Shown here piece after piece: positions 1 through 9,082 of a stretch of DNA of 64,000 nt. The notes beneath the pieces were generated by a model. That model was given only the letters and a program-made list of their open reading frames with translations. It ran no database searches and had not been told where the DNA came from. Source of the stretch: Pseudomonas beijingensis. Its GTDB lineage: Bacteria; Pseudomonadota; Gammaproteobacteria; Pseudomonadales; Pseudomonadaceae. The translations under genes and the position numbers were made by a program. Location: the NCBI RefSeq assembly GCF_030687295.1, contig NZ_CP117425.1, forward strand, positions 3,290,001 to 3,354,000, read 5' to 3'. Each line of letters begins with the position of its first letter. Within the stretch, counting starts at the first letter, position 1.

Positions 1-13
1 GCTGGCCGTTCAT
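1..13 (-). CDS. start of the next PqiA-type gene (partial)
   Basis: An ATG at 13-11 on the minus strand overlaps the stop of the upstream PqiA-like gene in an ATGA arrangement and reads MNGQ before leaving the window. In Pseudomonas two short PqiA-type genes often lie in tandem ahead of a PqiB (MCE) gene, so this is probably the second one. Only four codons are visible, so the identity rests on context. Confidence 0.4.
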
Positions 14-606
14 AGGCTGTCCCACAAGTCACGGACATCGCGTCCGGCAATGCGGATCATCAGCAGGCTCAGGGCCGCCAGGGCGAACAGGCCGATGCCC
101 GGAAGTACGTCCAGCAGGCCGGCGAGCTTGATCACCGCCACCAGCGCGCCCAGCAGGCACACTTCCAGCATGCTCCAGGGTCGCAGGGTTTCCAGGCTGC
201 GCATGCACAGGTTGAACCCTGGTGCCCGTCGCTGGAGGTAGGCATGCCCCAGCACCCAAAGCAGCAGCGCCAGTTGGAAGGCCGGTGCAATGATGATCGC
301 CACCGCTGTCACCAGGGCGATGAAGGTGATGGGGCCCTGGCTCAGCGCCACGATGGAGTCCCATAACGTCGCACTGTTGCTCAGGCCCTGGAGGCGGATG
401 CTCATCACCGGGTAGATGTTGGCGAAAGCCCACAGCACCGCGGCGGTCACGCTCAGGGCCAGGCGTTGTTCGATGGTCAGGCCGTTGTAGCGCTGGATAA
501 CCGCGTGGCAGCGCACGCACGCGGCTTTCTGGTGCGGGGCGAGCACAACCGGCTCGTACACCGCATCGCAATGTTCACAAATGATCAGTCGGTCGGTGGC
601 GGCCAT
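10..606 (-). CDS. pqiA: paraquat-inducible protein A family membrane protein
   Basis: A 198-residue inner-membrane protein of the PqiA family, which works with PqiB/PqiC MCE-type proteins in transport between the inner and outer membranes. Residues about 10-35 form a zinc-ribbon-like module with two CxxC pairs (CEHC and CVRC). Four hydrophobic segments follow, at roughly 50-75, 93-120, 145-168 and 172-188. E. coli PqiA carries two such units; this protein has one, as is usual for the split Pseudomonas genes. The stop overlaps the ATG of the next gene, which implies translational coupling. No strong ribosome binding site is seen before the ATG, so the start is likely but not certain. Confidence 0.8.
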   Translation of the reverse strand: MAATDRLIICEHCDAVYEPVVLAPHQKAACVRCHAVIQRYNGLTIEQRLALSVTAAVLWAFANIYPVMSIRLQGLSNSATLWDSIVALSQGPITFIALVTAVAIIIAPAFQLALLLWVLGHAYLQRRAPGFNLCMRSLETLRPWSMLEVCLLGALVAVIKLAGLLDVLPGIGLFALAALSLLMIRIAGRDVRDLWDSL

Positions 607-675
607 TGGGATGCTCGCAGGAACAACCCCTTCAATATAGAAGTGTGTTGAGAATGAGCAACCCGCTGGCCGGGA

Positions 676-1116
676 TCATTCGCCGCGAATGTATTGCTCC
701 AGTTGTCGGATCAGATCGGCCTGTTCGGCGATCGCTTCCTTGACCAGGTCGCCGATGGACAGCAGTCCGACGAGCTTGCCGTCTTCTACCACCGGCAAAT
801 GGCGCAAGTGCTTTTCGGTCATGATGCTCAGGCAGGTCTCGACATTCTGGTGCGGGTCGATGGTGATCACCGGGGATACCATGATGTCGCTCACTTTCGT
901 GCCCACCGACGAGCGACCGTGCAGGACCATTTTGCGGGCGTAGTCGCGCTCGCTGATGATCCCCAGCACTTTGTCGTCTTTCACCACCAGCAAGGCGCCG
1001 ACGTTCTTCTCGGCCATGCGCATCAGGGCCTGCAATACCATGTCGTCCGGTGAGATGGTGTGCACTTGCTGGTTCTTGTCATCTTTCATCCGGAGCAACT
1101 GCGCGACGGTTTTCAT
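676..1116 (-). CDS. tandem CBS-domain protein
   Basis: A 146-residue soluble protein made almost entirely of two CBS motifs (about 10-65 and 75-135), forming one Bateman module. Such modules bind adenine nucleotides or S-adenosyl compounds. The repeated signatures are VGALLVVKDDKVLGIISERD and LRHLPVVEDGKLVGLLSIGD. No enzymatic or membrane domain is attached, so it is a stand-alone module whose partner is unknown. It ends 69 bases before the pqiA-like gene on the same strand. It is close in size to the widespread stand-alone CBS proteins of proteobacteria. Confidence 0.88.
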   Translation of the reverse strand: MKTVAQLLRMKDDKNQQVHTISPDDMVLQALMRMAEKNVGALLVVKDDKVLGIISERDYARKMVLHGRSSVGTKVSDIMVSPVITIDPHQNVETCLSIMTEKHLRHLPVVEDGKLVGLLSIGDLVKEAIAEQADLIRQLEQYIRGE

Positions 1117-1255
1117 GGGGAAGCCTCGGGGTGTTGTTTTTGCTGGTTGTTAAAGCATCGTAGACCCAACGGCGCAGAGCAAGCGGTAAAGCGGCGGCCA
1201 ATCGTCCAAAAGCGTCATTGCCGGTGAATTCACCACCGAAGTGACGCCATGCACC

Positions 1256-1391
1256 CCTGTGGCGAGGGGAGTCCCTCTGTGGGAGCAAGGCTTGCCCGCG
1301 ATGGCGCCGGCGCGGTCTCCCAGAGGAAACGGGGCGCCTGCATCGCGGGCAAGCCTTGCTCCCACAGAAGGATAAATCCCCTCGTCACAGG
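1256..1391. repeat. nested REP inverted pair before polB
   Basis: An inner inverted pair (1278-1366) with the TGTGGGAGCAAGGCTTGCCC arm is nested in an outer GGCGAGGGGA / TCCCCTCGTC pair. It fills most of the 312-base gap between the CBS gene and polB; nothing else was seen in the gap. An open frame through this repeat continues into polB but is not coding. Confidence 0.8.
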
Positions 1392-1428
1392 TAGAATCGC
1401 GGCACACGCAAAATTCGAGGTTGCAGCG

Positions 1429-3792
1429 GTGGATTTACAGCAGGGCTTCGTCCTGACCCGGCATTGGCGCGATACCCCGGCCGGCACCGAAGTCGAGTTC
1501 TGGCTGGCGACCGACGCCGGTCCCCGGCGCGTACGCCTGCCGGTGCAGACGTCGGTGGCCTTTGTGCCGCAGGTCCAGCGCGGCCAGCTTGAAGCCTTGC
1601 TGCAAGGGGAAAAGGACATAGAGCTGCGCCCCCTGGACCTGCTGGATTTCGAGCATCGCCCGGTGTTGGGCCTGTATTGCCAACAACACGCCCAACTGAT
1701 GCGCCTGGACGGCACCCTGCGCCGCGCCGGTGTAGAGGTGTTCGAAGCGGACATCCGGCCACCGGAGCGCTACCTGATGGAGCGTTTCATCACCGCCCCG
1801 GTGTGGTTCGGCGGTACACCGGCCGCCGATGGCCTGCTGGTCGATGCCCAGATGAAACCAGCGCCCGACTACCGTCCACCGTTGCGCCTGGTGTCCCTGG
1901 ACATCGAAACCACCGCCCAGGGCGAATTGTATTCCATTGCCCTGGAAGGCTGCGGCGAGCGCCAGGTCTACATGCTCGGGCCGCCTAATGGCGACGATAC
2001 TGGTGTGGATTTCCAGCTGGAATACTGCGAATCGCGCACGCTGCTGTTGAAGAAACTCAACGACTGGTTCGCCCGTTTCGACCCGGACGCGATCATTGGC
2101 TGGAACCTGGTGCAGTTCGACCTGCGGGTGCTGCATGAACACGCCCGGCGCCTGGCCGTGCCGTTGCGCCTGGGGCGCGGCGGCGAAGAAATGCAATGGC
2201 GCGAGCACGGCGCGCGCAACAACCACTTTTTCGCCTCGGCGGCCGGTCGGTTGATTATCGATGGCATCGAGTCCCTGCGTTCGGCGACCTGGAGCTTCTC
2301 GTCGTTCAGCCTGGAAAATGTCGCCCAGACGCTGCTGGGGGAGGGCAAGTCCATCGACAACCCGTATCAGCGGATGGACGAGATCAATCGCATGTTCGCC
2401 GAGGACAAGCCGGCCCTGGCCCGCTACAACCTCAAGGACTGCGAGCTGGTGACTCGGATCTTCGCCAAGACCGAGCTGCTCAAGTTCCTGCTGGAACGGG
2501 CCAGCGTCACCGGCCTGCCGGCGGACCGCAGCGGCGGTTCGGTGGCGGCCTTCACGCACCTGTACATGCCGTTGATGCACCGCCAGGGTTTTGTTGCCCC
2601 CAATCTCGGCCAGCGTCCGCCCGAGGCCAGCCCGGGTGGGTTTGTCATGGATTCCCAGCCGGGGCTCTACGAGTCGGTGCTGGTGCTGGACTACAAGAGC
2701 CTGTATCCGTCGATCATCCGCACCTTCCTGATCGACCCGGTGGGCTTGATCGAGGGGCTGCGTCACCCGGATGACCCTGAATCGGTGCCGGGCTTTCGTG
2801 GGGCGCGCTTCTCCCGAAGCCGGCACTGCCTGCCGGCCATCGTCGCGCGGGTCTCCGAAGGCCGGGAGACCGCCAAGCGCGAGCACAATGCACCGCTGTC
2901 CCAAGCGTTGAAAATCATCATGAACGCCTTTTATGGCGTGCTCGGCTCCAGTGGTTGCCGCTTCTTCGATCCGCGCCTGGCCTCGTCCATCACCCTGCGC
3001 GGCCACCAGATCATGCAGCGCACCCGCCAGTTGATTGAAGCCCAGGGCCATGTGGTGATCTACGGCGATACCGACTCCACCTTCGTCTGGTTGCGTCGTG
3101 CCCATGGTCAGGAGGAAGCGGCGAGGATTGGTCGCGAGTTGGTGGCACACGTCAACCAATGGTGGCGTGAGCAGGTGCGTGCCGAGTTCGGATTGGAAAG
3201 TGCGTTGGAGCTGCAGTTCGAAACGCATTTCAAGCGCTTTCTGATGCCGACCATCCGGGGGGCCGAGGAGGGCAGCAAGAAACGCTACGCCGGGCTGGTG
3301 ACCCGCGCCGACGGCAGCGACGAAATCGTCTACAAGGGCCTGGAGACCGTGCGTACCGACTGGTCGCCGCTGGCCCGGCAGTTCCAGCAGGAGTTGTACG
3401 GGCGGATCTTCCACCGCAAGCCCTACCAGGATTATGTGCGCGATTATGTGCAACAGACCCTGGCCGGTGCGTTCGATGAGCGGCTGGTCTACCGCAAGCG
3501 CCTGCGGCGGCCGCTGGACGACTACGAACGCAACGTCCCACCCCACGTGCGGGCCGCGCGGCTGGCCGATGAGTTCAACCAGCGCCAGGGCCGTCCGCGG
3601 CAATACCAGAATGGCGGCTGGATCAGCTACGTCATCACCGTCGCCGGCCCCGAGCCGCTGGAAATTCGCAGTGCGCCAATCGATTACGACCACTACGTGA
3701 CCAAGCAGCTACAGCCGGTGGCGGACGCGATCCTGCCGTTTGTGGACGATGATTTTTCGACGTTGGTGGGGGGGCAGATGGGGTTGTTCTGA
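1429..3792 (+). CDS. polB: DNA polymerase II (family B)
   Basis: A family B polymerase of 787 residues from a GTG start, close to E. coli Pol II (783). The GTG at 1429 was chosen because GAGG lies 8 bases upstream and because earlier in-frame starts lie in a REP repeat. The 3'-5' exonuclease domain has the DIET motif (in [16 protein letters not shown]) and the later IIGWN and YNLKDCE motifs. The polymerase domain has [12 protein letters not shown] (motif A), [15 protein letters not shown] (motif B) and YGDTDST (motif C), all with expected acidic residues. In enterobacteria Pol II is SOS-induced and used in replication restart and lesion bypass. No LexA box was recognised just upstream. Confidence 0.95.
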   Translation: MDLQQGFVLTRHWRDTPAGTEVEFWLATDAGPRRVRLPVQTSVAFVPQVQRGQLEALLQGEKDIELRPLDLLDFEHRPVLGLYCQQHAQLMRLDGTLRRAGVEVFEADIRPPERYLMERFITAPVWFGGTPAADGLLVDAQMKPAPDYRPPLRLVSLDIETTAQGELYSIALEGCGERQVYMLGPPNGDDTGVDFQLEYCESRTLLLKKLNDWFARFDPDAIIGWNLVQFDLRVLHEHARRLAVPLRLGRGGEEMQWREHGARNNHFFASAAGRLIIDGIESLRSATWSFSSFSLENVAQTLLGEGKSIDNPYQRMDEINRMFAEDKPALARYNLKDCELVTRIFAKTELLKFLLERASVTGLPADRSGGSVAAFTHLYMPLMHRQGFVAPNLGQRPPEASPGGFVMDSQPGLYESVLVLDYKSLYPSIIRTFLIDPVGLIEGLRHPDDPESVPGFRGARFSRSRHCLPAIVARVSEGRETAKREHNAPLSQALKIIMNAFYGVLGSSGCRFFDPRLASSITLRGHQIMQRTRQLIEAQGHVVIYGDTDSTFVWLRRAHGQEEAARIGRELVAHVNQWWREQVRAEFGLESALELQFETHFKRFLMPTIRGAEEGSKKRYAGLVTRADGSDEIVYKGLETVRTDWSPLARQFQQELYGRIFHRKPYQDYVRDYVQQTLAGAFDERLVYRKRLRRPLDDYERNVPPHVRAARLADEFNQRQGRPRQYQNGGWISYVITVAGPEPLEIRSAPIDYDHYVTKQLQPVADAILPFVDDDFSTLVGGQMGLF

Positions 3793-3836
3793 AGTTCCCA
3801 GGTATTCAGGCCGAGCTGTGATCAAGGCCTATCCCC

Positions 3837-3924
3837 TGTGGGAGCAAGGCTTGCCCGCGATGAAGACGACGCGGTGTCCTGGGGGGAACGAGGTGTCCGC
3901 TCGCGGGCAAGCCTTGCTCCCACA
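3837..3924. repeat. REP inverted pair
   Basis: Two inverted copies of the GGGAGCAAGGCTTGCCCGCG-type REP arm between the convergent polB and aldo/keto reductase genes. They may act as a bidirectional transcription barrier. Confidence 0.85.
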
Positions 3925-3970
3925 GAAAAACTCCATCACCACAGGTCGGTGTGAATCCCAGGATTGGATG

Positions 3971-4792
3971 TCAAACCATCGCCAGCCGCTGCTTGCCCTG
4001 GGGCTGGGGAAATATCAGGTCGAGGGCGGCCAGGTCCTGAGGCTCGAGCCGGAAGTTGGCCGCCTCGGCATTCAAACGCACATGCTCGGGTTTCACCGCC
4101 TTGGGAATGGCAATCACATTGTCCTGACGCAGCAACCAGGCCAGTGCGATCTGCGCCGGCGTTGCGCGATGGCGTTCGGCGATTTGTCCCAGGGTGTGAT
4201 CCTTGAGCAGGTGCCCGCCCTGGCCGACCGGGCAGTAAGCCATGATCGGCATGCGCTGTTGCTGGCACCAGGGCAACAGGTCGAATTCGATGCCACGTTC
4301 CTGCAAGTTGTACAGCACTTGATTGGTGGCGCAGGCCGGCGAGGCCAGCTCCTCAAGGTCATCGACGTCAAAGTTCGACACACCCCAACGGCCGATCTTG
4401 CCTTCTTCGCGCAGGCGCTCAAACGCTTCGACGGTTTCTTCCAAGGGGTACTGCCCGCGCCAGTGCAACAAATAAAGGTCGATGTAATCGGTGTCGAGCC
4501 GGCGCAAGCTGCGTTCGCAGGCCAGGGGGATGCCTTTGCGACTGGCGTTGTGGGGGTAGACCTTGCTCACCAGGAAAACCTGGTCGCGCAGGCCAGTGAT
4601 CGCTTCGCCGACGACGGTCTCGGCGCCGCCTTCGGCATACATCTCCGCCGTGTCGATCAGGGTCATGCCCAGTTCGATCCCCAACCGCAAGGCCGCTACT
4701 TCTTTCTTGTGATGGGACGGTTCTTCACCCATGCGCCAGGTGCCCTGGCCAATTACCGGTACGGACACACCCGCCAATTCCAGCGTCCTCAT
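3971..4792 (-). CDS. aldo/keto reductase
   Basis: A 273-residue cytoplasmic NADPH-dependent aldo/keto reductase, TIM-barrel fold, reducing aldehydes or ketones. The catalytic tetrad is Asp47, Tyr52, Lys77 and His110, in LIDTAEMYAEG, FLVSKVYP and IDLYLLHW. The cofactor-end motif IAIPKAVKPEHVRLNAEA is near the C terminus. Length and motifs fit the family that includes E. coli DkgA/DkgB relatives; the substrate cannot be told. It is convergent with polB and separated from the downstream-strand galM by a dispersed repeat. ATG start with AGGAG-like sequence (CAGGAGATAGAC) just upstream. Confidence 0.9.
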   Translation of the reverse strand: MRTLELAGVSVPVIGQGTWRMGEEPSHHKKEVAALRLGIELGMTLIDTAEMYAEGGAETVVGEAITGLRDQVFLVSKVYPHNASRKGIPLACERSLRRLDTDYIDLYLLHWRGQYPLEETVEAFERLREEGKIGRWGVSNFDVDDLEELASPACATNQVLYNLQERGIEFDLLPWCQQQRMPIMAYCPVGQGGHLLKDHTLGQIAERHRATPAQIALAWLLRQDNVIAIPKAVKPEHVRLNAEAANFRLEPQDLAALDLIFPQPQGKQRLAMV

Positions 4793-4856
4793 GTCTATCT
4801 CCTGTTTTTTGAGCTTTGACGTGTGGCAGCAGGATAGACCAAGTGTTCACGCATTG

Positions 4857-4961
4857 ATCGTTCCCATGCTTTGCGTGGGAATTCAACCGGGAGGCTCTGC
4901 ATCCTCAAAGCGTAACGCAGAGCGTCACAGAAGGTGTTCCCACGCGCAGCGTGGGAACGAT
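4857..4961. repeat. dispersed palindromic repeat (CGTTCCCA...TGGGAACG type)
   Basis: Two palindromic arms, CGTTCCCATGCTTTGCGTGG at 4859 and its counterpart ending GCGTGGGAACG near 4959, enclose GC-rich sequence containing an AACGCAGAGCGTCAC motif. The unit differs from the main REP family here. By memory it resembles a repeat scattered in Pseudomonas genomes. Confidence 0.6.
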
Positions 4962-4973
4962 TCGGCGAGGGGG

Positions 4974-6125
4974 TTATTTGGCGGAGAACTTCAACACCAT
5001 GGTCTGGGTGTAGGTCTGGCCTGGATCAAGCCGCGTCGAAGGGAAGTTCGGCTGGTTTGGCGAATCGGGGTAGTGCTGGGTTTCCAGGGTGAACGCGCCC
5101 CAATGCGGATAGACCTTGCCTTGCTTGCCCTTGACGGTGCCGTCGAGGAAGTTGCTGGTGTAGAACTGCACGCCAGGCTCGGTGGTGTAGAGCTGCAGGC
5201 GGCGTCCGGATTCGGTGTCATACACCTCGGCGGCCAGTTTGGTCACGTCGCCCTTGGCGTCCAGCGCCCAGTTGAAATCGAAGCCGCCCTGTTTCGGTTC
5301 GGCGAATTTGAGTTGTGGGTGATCAGCTTTGATATGGGTGCCGATGGCGGTGGGCTGGGTGAAATCCATCGGTGTGCCGGCCACGGGGGCCAGTTCGCCG
5401 GTGGGAATGAGTTTGCCGGTGACCGGCGTGTAGTGGGCCGCGTTCAGGGTCGCGACCTGCTCGAGTATGTCGCCGTTGCCTGCGCCGGCCAGGTTGAAAT
5501 AGCTGTGGTTGGTCAGGTTCAGCACCGTGGGCTTGTCGGTGGTGGCCTTGTACTCGATGCGCAACTCGTTCTGTTCGTTGAGGCTGTAGGTGACGTCGGT
5601 TTTCAGCGCGCCGGGAAAGCCCATCTCGCCATCGGGTGACAGGTAGGTCAGGGTGACGCCCACCGAGTCCTTGGCATTATGGGGCTGGGCCTTCCAGACA
5701 CGCTTGTCGAACCCTTGCGGCCCGCCGTGCAAGGAGTTGCCATGGTCGTTCTGCGGCACTTGGTAACGCTTGCCGTCCAGCTCGAAGGCGCCATCGGCCA
5801 GGCGATTGCCGAAGCGGCCGATGGTCGCGCCGAAATACACGCTGCCGTTCTTCTGATAGCCCTGCACATCGTCGAAGCCGAGCACGATGTCGGCGGCCTT
5901 GCCGTTTTTGTCCGGCACGCTCAATGACTGGAGGATGCCGCCGTAGGTGATGACCGTAGCCTCCATGCCATGGCTGTTGCGCAGTACGAATTTTTCCACC
6001 GCTGTGCCGTCGTCGGTCTTGCCGAATGCACCGCGTTCATTGGTCAGGCCGGCAGCCTGGGAAGCCGAGGTGGCGATCATCAGAGACACTCCGAGGGCCG
6101 TGAGCAGTTGTCTGGATTCAAGCAT
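4974..6125 (-). CDS. galM: periplasmic aldose 1-epimerase
   Basis: Galactose mutarotase family protein of 383 residues, interconverting alpha and beta anomers of aldohexoses. An N-terminal signal peptide (hydrophobic LLTALGVSLMIATSASQAA, cleavage near 25) places it in the periplasm. Active-site features are NDHGNSLHGG (His), LTNHSYFNLAG (His) and the C-terminal EPGVQFYTSNFLDG (catalytic Glu region). Export is common for Pseudomonas and Acinetobacter mutarotases, which support periplasmic glucose oxidation. It appears monocistronic. Confidence 0.92.
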   Translation of the reverse strand: MLESRQLLTALGVSLMIATSASQAAGLTNERGAFGKTDDGTAVEKFVLRNSHGMEATVITYGGILQSLSVPDKNGKAADIVLGFDDVQGYQKNGSVYFGATIGRFGNRLADGAFELDGKRYQVPQNDHGNSLHGGPQGFDKRVWKAQPHNAKDSVGVTLTYLSPDGEMGFPGALKTDVTYSLNEQNELRIEYKATTDKPTVLNLTNHSYFNLAGAGNGDILEQVATLNAAHYTPVTGKLIPTGELAPVAGTPMDFTQPTAIGTHIKADHPQLKFAEPKQGGFDFNWALDAKGDVTKLAAEVYDTESGRRLQLYTTEPGVQFYTSNFLDGTVKGKQGKVYPHWGAFTLETQHYPDSPNQPNFPSTRLDPGQTYTQTMVLKFSAK

Positions 6126-6421
6126 GGTATGACCTTCCTTCCTGTTGTTTTGTTGTTGTTTTAACGCGGGTCGAGTCCGTTACTGGTCGGACAGCGATGA
6201 AGGCTTTCGTGTCTAGTAGTCTTTCTATTTAAAGGATGAGAAGGGATTTATAGCCAAAAATGAAGATTTATCAATTAAAAAGTAAGACTAATTAGCCAAG
6301 AAAGACCTTGCTGAAGGTCGAGGATTTTCTCCGTGCACTGCACTTTTACGACTTTTGCCGCTCTATCCATGGCCTGGAAGCGGTGACCCCCATCGCTTCC
6401 CCCTGCCCAGATTGAGACTCG

Positions 6422-7171
6422 ATGGCCGGTGTTTTTTCTTCTGTAACGAGGTTGCGCCGTGCCTGCATGGCAGGGTTGGTCGGTGTGTCGCTGCTGTTTG
6501 GCGGCGGCTGCAGCCATCAACAGGGGCAGGACATGGTCACGCAGTTCAGCAATGCCAAGCCCCAGGAGTTCTTGCAGACCAGTGTTGACCGCATGGCTAC
6601 GTTGGCCATGCACGACAACCTGCAAAGCCTCTACCTGCTGATGAGCAAGCTTTACCTGCGCAACCCCGAGGAACTGCGCAAATCCGGCTTTCTCGACGCC
6701 CGCACCGCGGAAAAACAGGTGCGCATGGCCATTGAGCAGCAACAACCCTTGCCGACCTTGGGTGGCAAGAAGGACCTGGCCGCCCTGAGCTATGCCATGA
6801 GCCCGGAGTTTCTCGGTGACCGGGTCGGGGCGTTCATCTATGCCATCGGCAGCATGCTGGTCACCGCCCATGGCAATCGCCTCGAGTTCTACATGACCGA
6901 CACCATCGATCCGCGTTTTGTCAGCAATGCGGCGCGCAACATCGAGAAGGCCACCTGGCTGCTCAGCCAGCGGCAGAATAAGGACGGCACGCCGTTGCTG
7001 TTTTCCAATGAGATTTCGGAGGAGGGCAGCAACCTGAGTTTCGCCGTGGAGTTCGGCAAAATCGTCGCCCGATTGGACCTGCTGACCCAGATGCTCGACG
7101 AGCGCTACCGGCGTATCGGCTTGAATTATGCCCAGAGCCTGTTATTCCTCAACTTCCTGCCGGTCCAGTGA
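6422..7171 (+). CDS. putative lipoprotein of unknown function
   Basis: A 249-residue protein with a twin-arginine-free signal sequence ending in the lipobox-like LLFGGGC (Cys about 30), so probably a lipoprotein. The mature part is soluble and mostly helical in appearance. It carries no motif I recognise and no repeats. It has a 296-base AT-rich upstream gap shared with the divergent galM, so it likely has its own promoter. I do not recognise the family; similar short proteins occur in pseudomonads. Confidence 0.7.
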   Translation: MAGVFSSVTRLRRACMAGLVGVSLLFGGGCSHQQGQDMVTQFSNAKPQEFLQTSVDRMATLAMHDNLQSLYLLMSKLYLRNPEELRKSGFLDARTAEKQVRMAIEQQQPLPTLGGKKDLAALSYAMSPEFLGDRVGAFIYAIGSMLVTAHGNRLEFYMTDTIDPRFVSNAARNIEKATWLLSQRQNKDGTPLLFSNEISEEGSNLSFAVEFGKIVARLDLLTQMLDERYRRIGLNYAQSLLFLNFLPVQ

Positions 7172-7278
7172 AAAGAGAGAAAAGGAATAAAGATAGATCA
7201 CATCGATATAGGGAGTTATAAGAAAAATCGCTATGCTCGCGGCCAGATTTTTCATGCGGTCGTGCTGAGACGGGTTTA

Positions 7279-8064
7279 ATGGATTTCGGTAATGTCGGTT
7301 TAGTCGTTGCGGGTCTGGTGGTCGGTTTCATCGTTGGTATGACCGGCGTCGGCGGTGGTTCGCTGATGACCCCGATCCTGTTGTGGTTTGGTATCAACCC
7401 GGCGACAGCGGTGGGTACGGATCTGCTGTACGCGGCCATTACCAAGTCTGGCGGTGTACTGGTTCATGCCAAGAACCGCAACATCGACTGGGCCATCACC
7501 GGTTGGCTGACGTTGGGCAGCGTGCCGGCGGTCGGCTTGACCCTGTGGTTCCTCAGCAGCCTGCACAGTTCGCCCGACGCCATGAATGCGGTGATCAAGC
7601 AAGCCTTGGGCTTTGTGTTGTTCGCCACCGCCCTGGCCATCCTGTTCAAGAAACGCTTGCTGCAATTCGCCCACGACCGTGCCGGCGGTCACTACAACCC
7701 CTCCGGTACGCGTCTCAATGTGCTCACGGTCATCACCGGTCTGGTGTTGGGGACGATGGTTGCGTTGACGTCCATCGGCGCCGGCGCCCTGGGCACTGTC
7801 GCGTTGTTCATCCTCTACCCGTTCCTGGTCACCAAGCGCCTGGTGGGCACCGAGATCGCCCATGCCGTGCCGCTGACCCTGGTCGCTGGCCTGGGCCATG
7901 CGAGCATGGGCAACATGGATTGGCACATCCTGGGTTTCCTGCTGATCGGTTCGTTGCCGGGGATCTACCTGGGCAGTCATTTGTCGGGACGTATCTCCGA
8001 CGAGCTGCTACGCCCCTGCCTGGCGGTGATGCTGGCGATGATCGGGTTCAAGTTGGCGTTCTGA
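7279..8064 (+). CDS. TauE/SafE-family sulfite/anion exporter-like permease
   Basis: A 261-residue integral membrane protein of the TauE/SafE (DUF81) family with about 7-8 hydrophobic segments. The N-terminal signature VGFIVGMTGVGGGSLMTPIL and the repeated half around VLGTMVALTSIGAGALGTVA show the internal duplication typical of the family. Members export sulfite, sulfoacetate or other organosulfur anions, but the substrate here is unknown and no sulfur gene is adjacent. The start ATG at 7279 precedes MDFGNVGLVVAG; a short AT-rich leader separates it from the preceding lipoprotein gene. Confidence 0.88.
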   Translation: MDFGNVGLVVAGLVVGFIVGMTGVGGGSLMTPILLWFGINPATAVGTDLLYAAITKSGGVLVHAKNRNIDWAITGWLTLGSVPAVGLTLWFLSSLHSSPDAMNAVIKQALGFVLFATALAILFKKRLLQFAHDRAGGHYNPSGTRLNVLTVITGLVLGTMVALTSIGAGALGTVALFILYPFLVTKRLVGTEIAHAVPLTLVAGLGHASMGNMDWHILGFLLIGSLPGIYLGSHLSGRISDELLRPCLAVMLAMIGFKLAF

Positions 8065-8107
8065 GTACCCAGTTCGAAAATAAATCTATGGGTTCTCACC
8101 GATCCAA

Positions 8108-8196
8108 TGTGGGAGCGAGGTGGCTCGCGATAGCGGTGTGTCAGCCAAATTGATATCGACTTGCAAATCGTCATCGCGAGCAAGCTCGCTCCCACA
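8108..8196. repeat. REP inverted pair
   Basis: Inverted copies of the GTGGGAGCGAG...CTCGCTCCCAC unit. The left arm has a variant GGTGGCTCGCG core. The pair occupies the first half of the 302-base gap before the DUF4174-type gene; the rest holds only the AT-richer promoter region. Confidence 0.85.
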
Positions 8197-8366
8197 ACAG
8201 TCCCTCGCCAAACTCTCGTACCAAAATTGCTTTTCCTTTCCTGTGGTTGCGCAATGATCCCCCTGGCCTAAGCTTCAAGGCAGGCAGGCGCAGTATCGAG
8301 CGACTCTCGCGGAACAATCGCCGCCCTGTGCAATCAGTACAGCGTAAATATCAAAAGGAGAGGCGC

Positions 8367-8915
8367 ATGCTCATTCGGTCGTTGACCTTCGCTACCTTGC
8401 TGGCCATCGCCGGCCCCCTGTTCGCTGCCGATGGCGACTCACCCTTGGTGGCGGATGCAGGCAGGGCACGTCCCCTGATCGTCATTGCGCCCAGCACAGT
8501 CGACCCGGCCTGGGTCAGCCTGAAAAAAGCCTTGGATGAACCGGCGGGCAAGCAGGGTTTTTCCGAGCGCAACATGGTGCTCTACACCGTGCTCAATACC
8601 ATTGGGCAGCGCGATGGCAAGGATCTGGACCCGCAAAGCACCATGGCGCTGATCCGCTCCCTCAAGCTGGGCGCCGGTGCCCAGACCAAGATCATCCTGG
8701 TGGGCAAGGACGGGGAAAAGAAGCTTGAACATTCCGGGGCGATCGAATTGAAAGACCTCTTCGACACCGTCGATAAGCTCCCCACAGCGGAAAAAGAAGC
8801 GACGCCCCCGGCGCCACCTCCCGCGCCGGAGCCTGCACCGGCCAAGGATGCGAAAGGCACCAAGCCTGGCAAGGCAGTCAAACCGACGGAACCGCCGAAA
8901 CCGTTGGATGATTGA
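8367..8915 (+). CDS. DUF4174-type secreted protein
   Basis: A 182-residue exported protein. The ATG at 8367 was chosen because AAAAGGAGAGG lies directly upstream and it starts a clear signal peptide (MLIRSLTFATLLAIAGPLFA, cleavage about 20). The middle (about 35-130) resembles the DUF4174 domain, a small thioredoxin-like fold protein with RPLIVIAPST and TKIILVGKDGEKK strands. The last 45 residues are a low-complexity Pro/Ala/Lys tail. No cysteine pair is present, so redox activity is not expected. The function of the family is unknown. Confidence 0.75.
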   Translation: MLIRSLTFATLLAIAGPLFAADGDSPLVADAGRARPLIVIAPSTVDPAWVSLKKALDEPAGKQGFSERNMVLYTVLNTIGQRDGKDLDPQSTMALIRSLKLGAGAQTKIILVGKDGEKKLEHSGAIELKDLFDTVDKLPTAEKEATPPAPPPAPEPAPAKDAKGTKPGKAVKPTEPPKPLDD

Positions 8916-8940
8916 TTTCCGATAGCACCGAGGCCGCTTT

Positions 8941-9065
8941 TGTGGCGAGGGGATTCATCCCCGCTGGGGCGCGAAGCGGCCCCCTCGAACCGGTGTGTCA
9001 GGCAGATTGGGGGGCGCTTAGGAGGGCTGCTGCGCAGCCCAGCGGGGATAAATCCCCTCGCCACA
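8941..9065. repeat. REP-type inverted pair (TGTGGCGAGGGGATT family)
   Basis: The arms TGTGGCGAGGGGATTCATCC and GGATAAATCCCCTCGCCACA are inverted, with a second inner GC-rich imperfect pair. This is a distinct REP family from the GGGAGCGAGC type. It lies between convergent genes. Confidence 0.8.
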
Positions 9066-9082
9066 GGGGGACTCGTCGTCCT

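Noticed and set aside
1249..1428. An in-frame extension upstream of polB
   Set aside because: It is translated REP sequence. A GTG with a good ribosome site at 1429 gives the correct polymerase N terminus.
1435..3693. A 752-residue open frame on the minus strand opposite polB
   Set aside because: It is an antisense shadow of polB caused by high GC third positions. It has no motif or start site, while polB has all catalytic motifs.
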